Shown here one piece after another: positions 34,158-43,071 of a stretch of 64,000 nt of DNA. Under the pieces are notes generated by a model. It did not search any database, was not told the DNA's origin, and saw only the letters and a program-made list of their open reading frames with translations. Position numbers and translations under genes: made by a program. Source of the DNA: DATCHW01 sp036508135 (GTDB lineage: Bacteria > Bacteroidota > Ignavibacteria > Tepidaquicellales > Tepidaquicellaceae); the NCBI GenBank assembly GCA_036508135.1, contig DATCHW010000010.1, positions 31,878 to 95,877 of the forward strand, read 5' to 3'. Numbering within the stretch: the stretch's first letter is position 1; every line of letters starts with the position of its first letter.

Positions 34158-35078
34158 GTGGAAATTACTTATATTCATTGGGTTCTTTTTCTTTTGTTTC
34201 TTATTACGATGCTTTCAATTGATTTAGGTATTTTCAATAAAAAATCACACACAATCGGATACAAAGAAGCACTTTTGTTTAGTGCTATCTGGATATCATT
34301 GGCACTTATTTTCAATTTTGGTGTCTTTAGTTATATGGGCAAACAAAAGGGAATGGAATTTCTTACAGGTTATCTTCTCGAATATTCACTTAGTGTAGAT
34401 AATATTTTTATTTTTGTTCTTCTATTCAGTTTTTTTAATGTGCCTAAAAGATATCATCACAAAGTTCTTTTTTGGGGAATTGTAGGAGCAATAATTATGA
34501 GAGCAGTTTTAATTTCTATAGGTGCCGCTCTTGTTTCTCAATTCCATTGGGTATTATATTTATTCGGAATTTTCCTGGTAATAACAGGTTTTAAAATGGT
34601 ATTTTCTAAGGATGAAAAAGTCGAACCTAATAAAAACCCAATAGTAAGACTCTTTAAGAAATATTTCCCTGTAAAAGATAATTATGTAGAAGACAAATTT
34701 TTTGTTGCGGAGAATGCAAAGAAATTTGCAACTCCCCTTTTTATTGTTTTAATTATTATCGAAACTACTGATCTAGTTTTTGCTTTTGATTCGATTCCCG
34801 CAATATTATCAATTACTCAGGATCCTTTTATCGTATTCACTTCTAATGCTTTCGCTATTCTGGGATTAAGGTCTCTGTACTTTGCTCTTGCAAACTTTAT
34901 GGATAAATTTAAATATCTTAAATTTGGACTGGCTTTAGTTCTTATATTTATTGGTGTGAAAATGTTAATCGTCGAGTTTTATCACATATCTATAACTTTA
35001 TCCCTTTCAGTTGTTGCCGGATTAATTTTCATTTCAGTATTGCTTTCACTTTTAAAATCAAAAAAAATAAAAAAATAA
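34158..35078 (+). CDS. TerC/Alx-family integral membrane protein
   Basis: 306 residues with about eight membrane helices. TerC signatures are SLALIFNFGVFSYMG, the acidic YLLEYSLSVDNIFIFVLLF, and IIIETTDLVFAFDSIPAILSI. Characterised TerC/Alx proteins export or handle Mn2+. The start is GTG at 34158. A cupin gene follows after 2 bases. Confidence 0.9.
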   Translation: MEITYIHWVLFLLFLITMLSIDLGIFNKKSHTIGYKEALLFSAIWISLALIFNFGVFSYMGKQKGMEFLTGYLLEYSLSVDNIFIFVLLFSFFNVPKRYHHKVLFWGIVGAIIMRAVLISIGAALVSQFHWVLYLFGIFLVITGFKMVFSKDEKVEPNKNPIVRLFKKYFPVKDNYVEDKFFVAENAKKFATPLFIVLIIIETTDLVFAFDSIPAILSITQDPFIVFTSNAFAILGLRSLYFALANFMDKFKYLKFGLALVLIFIGVKMLIVEFYHISITLSLSVVAGLIFISVLLSLLKSKKIKK

Positions 35079-35080
35079 AA

Positions 35081-35404
35081 ATGGATAACTCATACGAAAA
35101 AGTCTTTGAATTGAAAAATCTTGCAGATTTTCAGAGCGATGCAGTAGTAAGTAAAACAATTCTAAAAGGTAACGCAGGAACGTTCACATTTTTTGCCTTC
35201 GATAAAGGGCAGAACCTAAGCGAACATACTGCTCCTTTTGATGCAATAGTTCAAATCATTGACGGAAAAGCAGAAGTTAAAATTTCCGGTATTCCTTATA
35301 ACCTCAAATCAGGGGAAATGATAATAATGCCTGCAAATCAACCACATTCAGTATTTGCAACTGAAAAATTCAAAATGTTATTAACTATGTTTAAAAGTTC
35401 TTAA
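35081..35404 (+). CDS. single-domain cupin protein
   Basis: 107 residues of beta-strand sequence with cupin motif 1 reduced to LSEHTAPFDAIVQIIDGKAEVKI and motif 2 as MIIMPANQPHSVFA. The two metal-binding segments are recognisable. The first has one clear His (SEHTAP). The function of small cupins of this kind is unknown. It is tightly linked to the TerC gene and ends one base from the convergent gene. Confidence 0.85.
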   Translation: MDNSYEKVFELKNLADFQSDAVVSKTILKGNAGTFTFFAFDKGQNLSEHTAPFDAIVQIIDGKAEVKISGIPYNLKSGEMIIMPANQPHSVFATEKFKMLLTMFKSS

Positions 35405-35405
35405 G

Positions 35406-35936
35406 TTAATTTTTTGGATGGATGTATCCTCTGTAAGGTAAGGCAGATTGAATTGATATAAATGCTTTTGAATCAATACTATCAATTAATTTAATCAATT
35501 CCTTTTGTCTTTTACGGATAATAATGATGAGAAGTATCGCAACACCACCTCTTGTACCTTCTCCGGGTAATATTGTCACTCCAATATTGTTCTTTCGTAA
35601 TTCATCTGCAATTTTATCAGCAAAATACATCGAAATCACATAAATCTGTACATATCCTGTACCTAATTTTTGTTCAAGAGTTATTCCGATTATCGTTCCT
35701 AAAGCAAAACCTGTAGAATAACCAAAAATATTGATGATATTATCTAAATGAAGCATTATATGTCTGATTGCAAATACCCATATTGTGACTTCAACAAATC
35801 CTAAAGCACCTGCTTGAAACCTCCTTCCCTGAACTGTAAACAATGTTCTTATCGTTCCTATAGATACATCTATTATTCGCAAACACATTATAAATAATGC
35901 ACCATAAATAAATTCGTAATTTTCCATTTTTATCAA
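35406..35936 (-). CDS. UPF0316 family membrane protein (DUF5698 + DUF2179)
   Basis: 176 residues. Three N-terminal helices with the family segment MCLRIIDVSIGTIRTLFTVQGRR and GFVEVTIWVFAIRHIMLH, then GYSTGFALGTIIGITLEQ. A soluble C-terminal DUF2179 domain follows (GVTILPGEGTRGGVAILLIIIIRKRQ). DUF2179 is related to ligand-binding domains in YitT proteins; its function is unknown. It starts at 35936 or at the second Met at 35927. Confidence 0.88.
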   Translation of the reverse strand: MIKMENYEFIYGALFIMCLRIIDVSIGTIRTLFTVQGRRFQAGALGFVEVTIWVFAIRHIMLHLDNIINIFGYSTGFALGTIIGITLEQKLGTGYVQIYVISMYFADKIADELRKNNIGVTILPGEGTRGGVAILLIIIIRKRQKELIKLIDSIDSKAFISIQSALPYRGYIHPKN

Positions 35937-36091
35937 ATTATTAAATTCATTTAAAATTAATTAAATTTGTCAATAATTGAAATTTATTAATGTCGTTATT
36001 ATAGCTATAAATCGAGGTAAAAATGAATAAGTTGTTAATAATGAAATAAATGCATATTTTTTACTGTTTATAACTCAATTTATGTGTTGAA

Positions 36092-36517
36092 GTGTCCGAA
36101 CCAATAATACGAAAGATAAAGACTTTTGACCAGAAACATTGGATTAAAGAGAATTTATCATATAAAAAAGATAGTGGCAGCTGGGCGTGGATTTATCACA
36201 GAGTTAGTGGAATTGCCTTAATAGGGTATATATTTTTACATTTATACTCTTTAAGCCCGTTAACTAAGGGTGAAATTGCTTTTAACCAGAAAATGGCAGT
36301 ATATTCGTCCCCCTTTTTTATGATAGTTGAGTGGTTTTTATTCGCTTTTGTTCTTTTTCATTCTTTGAACGGAGTAAGAATTGTGATTGTAGATTGGGCT
36401 GATGGGGCAAAATACCATAAACAGTTATATAAATTTGCCTGGATTGCCGGAATAATTTTGTTTATAACTATGGGATTTATAATGTTTTCTCACGAAATTT
36501 TAAAAATTTTTAAATAA
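36092..36517 (+). CDS. sdhC: succinate dehydrogenase/fumarate reductase cytochrome b subunit (SdhC-like)
   Basis: 141 residues with three membrane helices. The heme-ligand regions are present: SWAWIYHRVSGIALIGYIFLH and FVLFHSLNGVRIVIVDW. It anchors the SdhAB dimer and binds quinone. The start is GTG at 36092. The gene is followed after 14 bases by sdhD, but sdhA and sdhB are not in the window. Confidence 0.85.
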   Translation: MSEPIIRKIKTFDQKHWIKENLSYKKDSGSWAWIYHRVSGIALIGYIFLHLYSLSPLTKGEIAFNQKMAVYSSPFFMIVEWFLFAFVLFHSLNGVRIVIVDWADGAKYHKQLYKFAWIAGIILFITMGFIMFSHEILKIFK

Positions 36518-36531
36518 CATTATAAGTTTTA

Positions 36532-36903
36532 ATGTTCAAATTCAATAGCTCAAAAGAATCAGGTTCAAGAAGTTGGATATTACAGAGAATTACCGGTGTT
36601 GCTTTGGTAGTTTTGATGATTGGACATTATATTCTTATGCATTATCAGCCGGAATCAGGACATACATATGGTGCTGTTTTGGTCAGAATGCAGTTTTCAT
36701 GGTATAGAATTATTGATCTTACATTCGTTACTCTTGGTTTATATCATGGATTAAATGGTATTTGGGGAATTTTCAGGGATTATAATATGAAACCCTGGTT
36801 GAACCTGACTGTAATTTCTTTATTAATTATTATAGGAATAGCGTTTCTGATGTGGGGATATACAATAATTTTTTCTATCCCTTATCTCGGAAAGACAATT
36901 TAA
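36532..36903 (+). CDS. sdhD: succinate dehydrogenase membrane anchor (SdhD-like)
   Basis: 123 residues with three hydrophobic helices. SWILQRITGVALVVLMIGHYI and LGLYHGLNGIWGIFRDY carry the His residues expected for heme and quinone binding. It is the partner of the preceding sdhC. The catalytic flavoprotein and iron-sulfur subunits do not follow; a histone-like gene does. Confidence 0.85.
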   Translation: MFKFNSSKESGSRSWILQRITGVALVVLMIGHYILMHYQPESGHTYGAVLVRMQFSWYRIIDLTFVTLGLYHGLNGIWGIFRDYNMKPWLNLTVISLLIIIGIAFLMWGYTIIFSIPYLGKTI

Positions 36904-36947
36904 AATAAAATTATCGTTTTACAAACTTTTAACAAAAGGAGCAAAAA

Positions 36948-37139
36948 ATGGAAAAATACCAACAAATCTTAAACGTTCTGGAAGGCATGAAGAAAGATAT
37001 GGAAAAGTTTTATGACAAAGGTGTCAATGCAGCGGCTACAAGAATCAGAAAAGACTTAAATGAAGTCAGAAAAATTTCTGCTGATTTCCGTAAAGAGATT
37101 CAGGAAATCCGTGCAAAAAGAAAAGCCGAAGGAAAATAA
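36948..37139 (+). CDS. histone H1-like (Hc1-type) DNA-binding protein
   Basis: 63 residues, almost all helical and basic: YQQILNVLEGMKKDMEKF, then DKGVNAAATRIRKDLNEVRK and IRAKRKAEGK. It matches the small H1/Hc1-like family common in Bacteroidota and Chlorobi. A strong ribosome site (AAAGGAG, 7 bases before the ATG) suggests high expression. It probably binds DNA as a chromatin-like protein. Confidence 0.85.
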   Translation: MEKYQQILNVLEGMKKDMEKFYDKGVNAAATRIRKDLNEVRKISADFRKEIQEIRAKRKAEGK

Positions 37140-37168
37140 CAAATACGTATTTTCTTTTTTTCAGTAGG

Positions 37169-37215
37169 GTGAATTCTATGTTAATTCAATTTGTTTTGAA
37201 TTATATAGAATTCAC
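37169..37215. repeat. large intergenic hairpin upstream of lepA
   Basis: Inverted repeat with arms of 20-21 bases (GTGAATTCTATGTTAATTCA versus the complement of TTGAATTATATAGAATTCAC) and a 6-base loop, one mismatch and one bulge. It is not followed by a T-tract on the plus strand. It could be an mRNA 3'-end stabiliser for the histone-like gene, a leader structure for lepA, or a protein-binding palindrome. Confidence 0.8.
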
Positions 37216-37244
37216 TCTCTTATATTTAGAAATTAGAACAGGAA

Positions 37245-39044
37245 TTGCGACAAAAAAAGATAAGAAATTTTTGCATAATTGCACATATTGATCACGGTAA
37301 ATCGACTCTTGCAGATAGATTTTTAGAGAGAACTGGTACCATTGAATCACGTAATATGACTAAACAGGTTCTCGATGACATGGACCTTGAGCAGGAACGC
37401 GGAATCACAATCAAGCTTCATGCTATTCAGATGAATTACACTTCTAAATCCGGAGAAGAATATATACTGAACCTCATTGATACTCCCGGGCACGTGGATT
37501 TCACTTATGAAGTTTCCCGCTCTCTTGCCGCATGTGAGGGTGCTCTATTGGTAGTTGATGCGACTCAGGGTATCGAGGCGCAAACCATAAGTAACCTTTA
37601 TCTTGCTATTGATCAAGGACTCGAAATTATTCCGGTTCTGAATAAAATCGACTTGCAAAGTGCAATGATTGACGATGTGAAAGGGCAGATAGTTGATTTA
37701 ATCGGAGGCACAAAAGAGGATATTCTTGCTATTAGTGCAAAAGCAGGGTTAGGAATTGATGAAGTCTTGGAAGCAATCGTAGAAAAAATTCCGCCACCCA
37801 AAGTAGAAGATAATAAACCCCTTCGCGCATTAATATTCGATTCGATATTCGATATCTATCGTGGAGTTGTTGTTTATTTGCGTATTGCAGAAGGTACCCT
37901 TAAAGAAGGCGATAAGATTCAATTCTTTGTAAGCGGAAAACAGTTTCAGGCAGAAGAAGTTGGAGTTCTTAAAATGGAAAGACTGAGAACTAAAGAATTA
38001 CACTCAGGTGATGTGGGTTACTTAATCGCAAATATAAAAGACGTTAACGACTCTAAAGTCGGTGATACAATAATCGATACAAATAATCAGGCTACCGAAC
38101 CTCTTCCCGGTTACAAGGATATTAAACCAATGGTATTCAGTGGTATATATCCTATTGCCACAAATGATTTTGAAACACTCCGGGATTCTCTTGCAAAGCT
38201 TAAACTTAACGATGCCGCTTTAAAATATGAACCTGAAACATCAGTAGCGCTGGGCTTCGGCTTCAGATGTGGATTTCTCGGATTACTGCATCTTGAAATT
38301 GTTCAGGAGCGTCTTGAACGTGAATATAATTTATTAATAATCACTACTGTTCCGAATGTGGAATATAATGTATATCTTATCAACGGAGATGTCGTTGTTG
38401 TAGATAATCCTGCTTTAATGCCGGATCAGGTTAAAATTGATCACATCGAAGAACCTTTTATTACATCACAAATTATTACTCCTACTGATTATATTGGTAA
38501 TATAATGAAACTTGCTCAGGATAGACGAGGGATTTATAAAACTACTGATTACATCGATCCGAAAAGAGTGGATATTAAATTTGAATTCCCTCTTGCCGAA
38601 ATTATTTTTGATTTTTACGACAAACTTAAATCAATCTCTAAGGGATATGCTTCGTTCGATTATGAATTGATAGATTACAGAAAATCCGACTTAGTTAAAC
38701 TTGATATTATGTTAAACTCTGAACCTGTAGATGCACTTTCAACGATAATTCATCACGAAAACGCTTATTACTGGGGAAGGAAACTTTGTGAAAAGCTTCG
38801 TAAACTGATTCCAAGGCAGATGTTCGAAGTAGCAATTCAGGCGGCAATAGGCTCCAAAGTTATTGCCCGTGAATCCATAAGTGCAATGCGGAAAAATGTA
38901 ATTGCAAAATGCTACGGAGGTGATATTTCCAGGAAACGAAAACTCCTCGAGAAACAAAAAGAAGGTAAAAAACGTATGAAACAAGTGGGCTCTGTTGAAA
39001 TCCCACAGGAAGCATTTTTAGCTGTACTTTCAATTGAGAAATAG
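37245..39044 (+). CDS. lepA: elongation factor 4 (LepA)
   Basis: 599-residue translational GTPase that back-translocates or rescues stalled ribosomes. G motifs: IIAHIDHGKSTLADR, DTPGHVDF, and NKIDLQSA. The LepA C-terminus RREYD-equivalent region and FYDKLKSISKGYASFDYEL, AKCYGGDISRKRKLLEKQKEGKKRMK are clear. The start is TTG at 37245, immediately before the first helix; no earlier ATG is in frame. It is followed after 23 bases by lepB, a common pairing. Confidence 0.96.
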   Translation: MRQKKIRNFCIIAHIDHGKSTLADRFLERTGTIESRNMTKQVLDDMDLEQERGITIKLHAIQMNYTSKSGEEYILNLIDTPGHVDFTYEVSRSLAACEGALLVVDATQGIEAQTISNLYLAIDQGLEIIPVLNKIDLQSAMIDDVKGQIVDLIGGTKEDILAISAKAGLGIDEVLEAIVEKIPPPKVEDNKPLRALIFDSIFDIYRGVVVYLRIAEGTLKEGDKIQFFVSGKQFQAEEVGVLKMERLRTKELHSGDVGYLIANIKDVNDSKVGDTIIDTNNQATEPLPGYKDIKPMVFSGIYPIATNDFETLRDSLAKLKLNDAALKYEPETSVALGFGFRCGFLGLLHLEIVQERLEREYNLLIITTVPNVEYNVYLINGDVVVVDNPALMPDQVKIDHIEEPFITSQIITPTDYIGNIMKLAQDRRGIYKTTDYIDPKRVDIKFEFPLAEIIFDFYDKLKSISKGYASFDYELIDYRKSDLVKLDIMLNSEPVDALSTIIHHENAYYWGRKLCEKLRKLIPRQMFEVAIQAAIGSKVIARESISAMRKNVIAKCYGGDISRKRKLLEKQKEGKKRMKQVGSVEIPQEAFLAVLSIEK

Positions 39045-39067
39045 ATTATTAATTTAAAATTATTACA

Positions 39068-39988
39068 TTGAGCTTAATTCAAAAAAGTAATTCTAACACA
39101 AGAGATAGAAATTCAGTCCCGGTAAAGAAAAAAGGGAAACCAAGAGAATATTTAGATGCCCTCGTATGGGCGGCATTAGTTGCTTTTGTAATTAAAATTT
39201 TTCTCTTTGAAGCTTATCGTATCCCTACCGGTTCTATGGAAAAGACGCTTCTCGTAGGTGATTTTCTTCTCGTCACCAAATTCACTTATGGTGCTACCAC
39301 TCCACGCAATGTTCCATTTACGGATATCCGTTTGCCGTATGTAAAGCTTCCCGGATTTAAAAATCCAAAACTGGGAGATATAATAGTTTTTGATTTTCCC
39401 GGTGATAGGGATGAAAAGCAGTCAAAAGAAGTTTTAAACTATATCAAGCGCTGTGTCGGTCTGCCCGGAGATACTATACAGGTTGTTAATAAAAGACTAT
39501 TTAACAACGGAAAAGAATTTCCTAATCCGCCCGAATCACAATTCCTCAGCACAACACTGCCGGCTAATGTAACTAATCCTCGAATCTTCCCGAAAGGCTC
39601 AGGATGGAATGAAGATAACTACGGACCTATTCGTATTCCGAAAAGAGGAGACATTATTAAAATTGATTCTCTGAATTTCGAACAATGGCGTATGTTCGTC
39701 ATAAAAGAAGGAAGTACGATAAAATTAACTCAGGATAAAAAAATTGAAGTTGACGGAACCGTTCTCCAGAATGGTGAATACATAGCCAAGCGTGACTATC
39801 TCTGGATGATGGGCGATAACCGTAACAATTCACTTGATAGCCGTTTCTGGGGATTTATGCCGATGGAAAATGTCGTAGGTGAAGCATTCATCATTTACTG
39901 GTCGTGGGATGCAAATATTCCATTCACTGATTTCTTCAAACTCATTGGAACAATCAGGTGGGATAGAATCGCTAAGTTTATTAAGTAA
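39068..39988 (+). CDS. lepB: signal peptidase I
   Basis: 306 residues. A membrane segment (ALVWAALVAFVIKIFLF) precedes the catalytic Ser in YRIPTGSMEKTLLVGDFLLV and the catalytic Lys in NYIKRCVGLPGDTI. The C-terminal box is YLWMMGDNRNNSLDSRFWG. It is longer than average, with an insertion of about 70 residues between the Lys box and the GDNRNNS box, as is common in this phylum. The start is TTG at 39068. It releases Sec-exported proteins from their signal peptides. Confidence 0.95.
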   Translation: MSLIQKSNSNTRDRNSVPVKKKGKPREYLDALVWAALVAFVIKIFLFEAYRIPTGSMEKTLLVGDFLLVTKFTYGATTPRNVPFTDIRLPYVKLPGFKNPKLGDIIVFDFPGDRDEKQSKEVLNYIKRCVGLPGDTIQVVNKRLFNNGKEFPNPPESQFLSTTLPANVTNPRIFPKGSGWNEDNYGPIRIPKRGDIIKIDSLNFEQWRMFVIKEGSTIKLTQDKKIEVDGTVLQNGEYIAKRDYLWMMGDNRNNSLDSRFWGFMPMENVVGEAFIIYWSWDANIPFTDFFKLIGTIRWDRIAKFIK

Positions 39989-40099
39989 CGAAGTTTTAAC
40001 ATTATTTAATAGTAAACAGCACCAAAATAATTTGGCGTTATTCAATATATTTACAATCATATTATTTTTCTATAAATTTACAAAAGAATAAATAATAAA

Positions 40100-40264
40100 A
40101 TGACAGCTTTAACTGCAATAATAGAAAAATATCCTGATACAAATTTATATGTTGGATATATTCCCGGTGTTCCCGGCGCACATTCTCAAGCAGAAACACT
40201 CGATGAATTAAATGAAAACCTTAAAGAAGTTCTTGAGTTATTAGTAGAAGAAAAAGTTTATTAA
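40100..40264 (+). CDS. HicB-like antitoxin (UPF0150), orphan
   Basis: 54-residue protein. The sequence YVGYIPGVPGAHSQAETL followed by DELNENLKEVLELLVEE is the HicB/UPF0150 RNase-H-like fold core (a strand with GYIPxxPG, then a helix). HicB antitoxins neutralise HicA mRNA interferases. No HicA-like double-stranded-RNA-binding gene was found on either side: only palindromic repeats follow, and lepB precedes it by 111 bases. It may be a solitary antitoxin, a remnant, or a regulator. Confidence 0.8.
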   Translation: MTALTAIIEKYPDTNLYVGYIPGVPGAHSQAETLDELNENLKEVLELLVEEKVY

Positions 40265-40308
40265 CTCATTCCCAAAAAGTACTTTTGAACAATGCGAAAC
40301 CCACAATT

Positions 40309-40397
40309 GTCATTCCAGCGAAAGTCGAAGATGCGCTGTGGCGTGCTGGAATCCAGCAATAAAAAACTGTCATACCTGCATGCTCTTGGCAGGTATC
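40309..40397. repeat. two tandem REP-like palindromes
   Basis: First unit: GTCATTCCAGC (from 40309) pairs with GCTGGAAT at 40345-40352, enclosing a 25-base loop with its own GCGC elements. Second unit: GTCATACCTGC (from 40369) pairs with GCAGGTAT at 40389-40396. Both begin with TGTCAT, as in dispersed extragenic palindromes of many bacteria. They lie just after the orphan HicB gene, in the accessory patch. Confidence 0.75.
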
Positions 40398-40435
40398 CCA
40401 AAATCGAGCCCCTGCCTAAAATCAGCAAGAGATAT

Positions 40436-40651
40436 TTATTTGATTTTATTAAGAAGTTGTGTTAAATGTGTTTCAATCACATTTATATCACTTTTAATTT
40501 TATCAATATCACTTTTAATACGTTCATCTCTTAGATAGGATAATTTATACAGACCTAATAGAATAGTTTTGGTGTCTTGTTTTTCTAAATTTTTAAATTC
40601 TGGATCGTTTAAAACGTTATCTAAAGCATTTAAAAGTTTATCAGGATTCAT
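40436..40651 (-). CDS. small hypothetical helical protein, 71 aa
   Basis: 71 residues, almost entirely helical. The C-terminal half has heptad-like repeats (DERIKSDIDKIKSDINVIETHLTQLL) suggesting a coiled coil. No family is recognised. It is the downstream of two small minus-strand genes between the palindromes and the 599-residue T9SS protein. Coding status is likely but not certain. Confidence 0.5.
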   Translation of the reverse strand: MNPDKLLNALDNVLNDPEFKNLEKQDTKTILLGLYKLSYLRDERIKSDIDKIKSDINVIETHLTQLLNKIK

Positions 40652-40754
40652 AATATTAGTTGGTTAATTAAAAAAATAAATTATAATTCGAAATTAAATA
40701 ATCAAGTTTTCCATATTCCCAAAGTCCTCTTTAGGAACGAGGTGTTAACAAAAT

Positions 40755-41081
40755 TCACCAATCTATATTAACATCAGTCATGTGTTTAGATTTATCTTCT
40801 TCCAAGTGATTAAATGACATCATTGATGTTTGTAAAGCTTCCCATAATGCATCTTCAATAGTTTCATGGTTATCTTCCATGCTGACATAAGCACTACCGT
40901 TTGGTTTAGTTCCTATGCTAAAATTCATTCGAGAATAAAATTTACCGTTTTCATCTTGAAATATTTTTACTCTCAAGATTTTATCGTAATTTTTTAATTT
41001 AACAGCATACTCTTTAACAACCTCATCAACAAATTCAATATGATCAAGTTTTCTAAATTTATTTAAATCTAATGTTGCCAT
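40755..41081 (-). CDS. hypothetical protein, 108 aa
   Basis: 108 residues, soluble. A predicted alpha start (NKFRKLDHIEFVDEVVKEY) is followed by two strands (ILRVKIFQDENGKFYSRMNFSIG) and an acidic helical end (TIEDALWEALQTSMMSFNHLEED). It is not recognised. The gap to the T9SS gene upstream is 22 bases, so it could be expressed with it. The ordered amphipathic pattern supports a real gene. Confidence 0.6.
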   Translation of the reverse strand: MATLDLNKFRKLDHIEFVDEVVKEYAVKLKNYDKILRVKIFQDENGKFYSRMNFSIGTKPNGSAYVSMEDNHETIEDALWEALQTSMMSFNHLEEDKSKHMTDVNIDW

Positions 41082-41103
41082 TTTTGATTTCCTTATTTTA
41101 ATG

Positions 41104-42903
41104 TTATTTCAAAATAGTCATTTTAATGGTTTTACTGAAATCTCCTGATTGTAATCTATAAAAGTATATTCCGCTCGGATATTGAGAAGCATCAAATGTA
41201 ACTTCGTAAATTCCAGGAGATTGTTTTTCGTTAACAAGTGTTTCAATTTCTTTTCCGAGAATATCATAAATAACAAGTTTCACAAATCCGTTTTTAGGTA
41301 TTGAATAGCGAATGTTTGTCATCGGATTAAACGGATTGGGATAGTTTTGTGACAATGAATACGACGAAGGTATTTCCGTACTAATGTTTTGTATTCCTAT
41401 AATTTCTGTTAAATCGCGACGCCATGCGGATAAGCAATCAGTTCCTGCAAAGATGTAATTGTTTGCTATTAACAATGCATAAACTATTGGAATAACTCTG
41501 AATCCCTGATTTTTTTCAATCCAGGTGGTTCCGTTATTTGTGGATAGATAGACTCCACCGGAACCAGTAGGATAATCATACGTCCCAGCAAAAATATTAT
41601 TTCCGTGTGCCGCAAGGGAAGAAACAGTTTTATTATTCAAAGCAGTTTGTGTCCAGCTTGTGCCGTTATTTGTGGATAGATAAACGCCGCTACCATTTGT
41701 CCCGCAAAAAATATTATTTCCGCTGACAGCAAAGGAAGCAATAAGTTGATTATTCAAACCAGTTTGAGTCCAACTCGTGCCGTTATTTGTGGAGCGATAG
41801 ACGCCATATAGATATGTTCCAGCAAATATATTACTTCCGCTAACTGCAAGAGAATTAACAGTTTTATTATTCAAAGCAGTTTGAGTCCAGTTAGTGCCGT
41901 TATTTGTAGAGAGATAAGCTCCATTATTATAAAGTGTCCCCGCAAAAATATTATTTCCGCTGACGGCAAAGGAAAGAACAGAATTATTATTCAAAGCAGT
42001 TTGAGTCCAGTTATTTCCGTTATTTGTGGAGAGATATATGCCATATAATCCTGTCCCCGCAAAAATATTATTTCCGAGTGCTGCAAGGGAATAAACATAT
42101 TTATTATTCAAAGGAGTTTGAGTCCAGTTAGTGCCGTTATTTGTGGAGAGAAAGACACAACTATCTGTCCCCGCAAAAATATTATTGTCGAGTGTAGTTA
42201 GGGAAAGAACAGTATGATTATTCAAAGTGGTTTGAGTCCAGTTAGTGCCGTTATTTGTGGAGAGATAAACGCCGCTACCATTTGTCCCTGCAAAAATATT
42301 ATTTCCGAGTGCTGCAAGGGAATAAACAGTTTTATTATTCAAAGAAGTTTGAGTCCAGTTAGTGCCGTTATTTGTGGAGAGATAGACATTATTATCTGCT
42401 CCCGCAAAAATATTATTTCCGGATGTTGCAAGGGAATTAACACCTTGATTATTCAAAGAAGTTTGAGTCCAGTTATTTCCATTATTAGTGGAGAGATAGA
42501 CACCGCTAATATATGTTCCTGCAAAAATATTATTTCCGAGTGCCGTTAGGGAATTAATGTTTCCATAACTCAAAAAAGTAGTTTGACTCCAGCTTGTTCC
42601 GTTATTAGTAGAAAGATATACGTTATTAGTTGCCCCCGCAAAAATATTATTCCCGCAAAGGGCAAGTGAATTAACAGTTTTATTATTTAAAGCAGTTTGT
42701 GTCCAGCTAGCTCCGTTATTTGTGGAGAGATAGACACCGTTAATATATGTTCCTGCAAAAATACTATTTCCGCTGACTGCGAGAGAATAAACAGTTCCTC
42801 CATAAATACCATCACATTGCACCCACTGGCACATACAATTATTAATGTCAAATGTACAATGTAAAATAAGAACAAATGCTAAAGTGTAAATCAATTTCTT
42901 CAT
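41104..42903 (-). CDS. T9SS-secreted protein with 11 Asp-box propeller repeats
   Basis: 599 residues. Signal peptide, then eleven tandem repeats of 38-44 residues with the core NSLAVSGNNIFAGTY, GVYLSTNNGTSWTQTA. The NNGTSW part is an Asp-box-like turn, so the repeats should build one or more beta-propellers. A type A T9SS sorting domain closes the protein (SQNYPNPFNPMTNIRYSI, ending GDFSKTIKMTILK). The repeats are also visible in the DNA as about 117-base units over roughly 41.55-42.85 kb. They are similar enough to recombine. A surface adhesin or sensor is plausible; no enzyme motif is seen. Confidence 0.88.
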   Translation of the reverse strand: MKKLIYTLAFVLILHCTFDINNCMCQWVQCDGIYGGTVYSLAVSGNSIFAGTYINGVYLSTNNGASWTQTALNNKTVNSLALCGNNIFAGATNNVYLSTNNGTSWSQTTFLSYGNINSLTALGNNIFAGTYISGVYLSTNNGNNWTQTSLNNQGVNSLATSGNNIFAGADNNVYLSTNNGTNWTQTSLNNKTVYSLAALGNNIFAGTNGSGVYLSTNNGTNWTQTTLNNHTVLSLTTLDNNIFAGTDSCVFLSTNNGTNWTQTPLNNKYVYSLAALGNNIFAGTGLYGIYLSTNNGNNWTQTALNNNSVLSFAVSGNNIFAGTLYNNGAYLSTNNGTNWTQTALNNKTVNSLAVSGSNIFAGTYLYGVYRSTNNGTSWTQTGLNNQLIASFAVSGNNIFCGTNGSGVYLSTNNGTSWTQTALNNKTVSSLAAHGNNIFAGTYDYPTGSGGVYLSTNNGTTWIEKNQGFRVIPIVYALLIANNYIFAGTDCLSAWRRDLTEIIGIQNISTEIPSSYSLSQNYPNPFNPMTNIRYSIPKNGFVKLVIYDILGKEIETLVNEKQSPGIYEVTFDASQYPSGIYFYRLQSGDFSKTIKMTILK

Positions 42904-43071
42904 AATTTATTGTTTAATGTTTTTAAATTTAACTTCGTTACAAGAAACCTATTTAGTAATGTATATCAATTACTTTCTATATTGTTCAGCTTTTAAGAGC
43001 GAGCTTACTTCGATTAGGTTTATATCCACTTCGCCTTCTTTCCAGAAAATTTCGACAATCACGGAAAGGTT

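Noticed and set aside
40338..40538. 66-residue frame across the REP-like palindromes
   Set aside because: It crosses repeat sequence and the antisense of another small gene; no coding character.
42214..42549. 111-residue plus-strand frame with internal repeats
   Set aside because: It is the antisense shadow of the tandem Asp-box repeats of the T9SS gene.
42904..43071. Possible 30-residue GTG-started frame reading IVEIFWKEGEVDINLIEV
   Set aside because: Too short and unsupported; could be a remnant, but there is no family match by eye.
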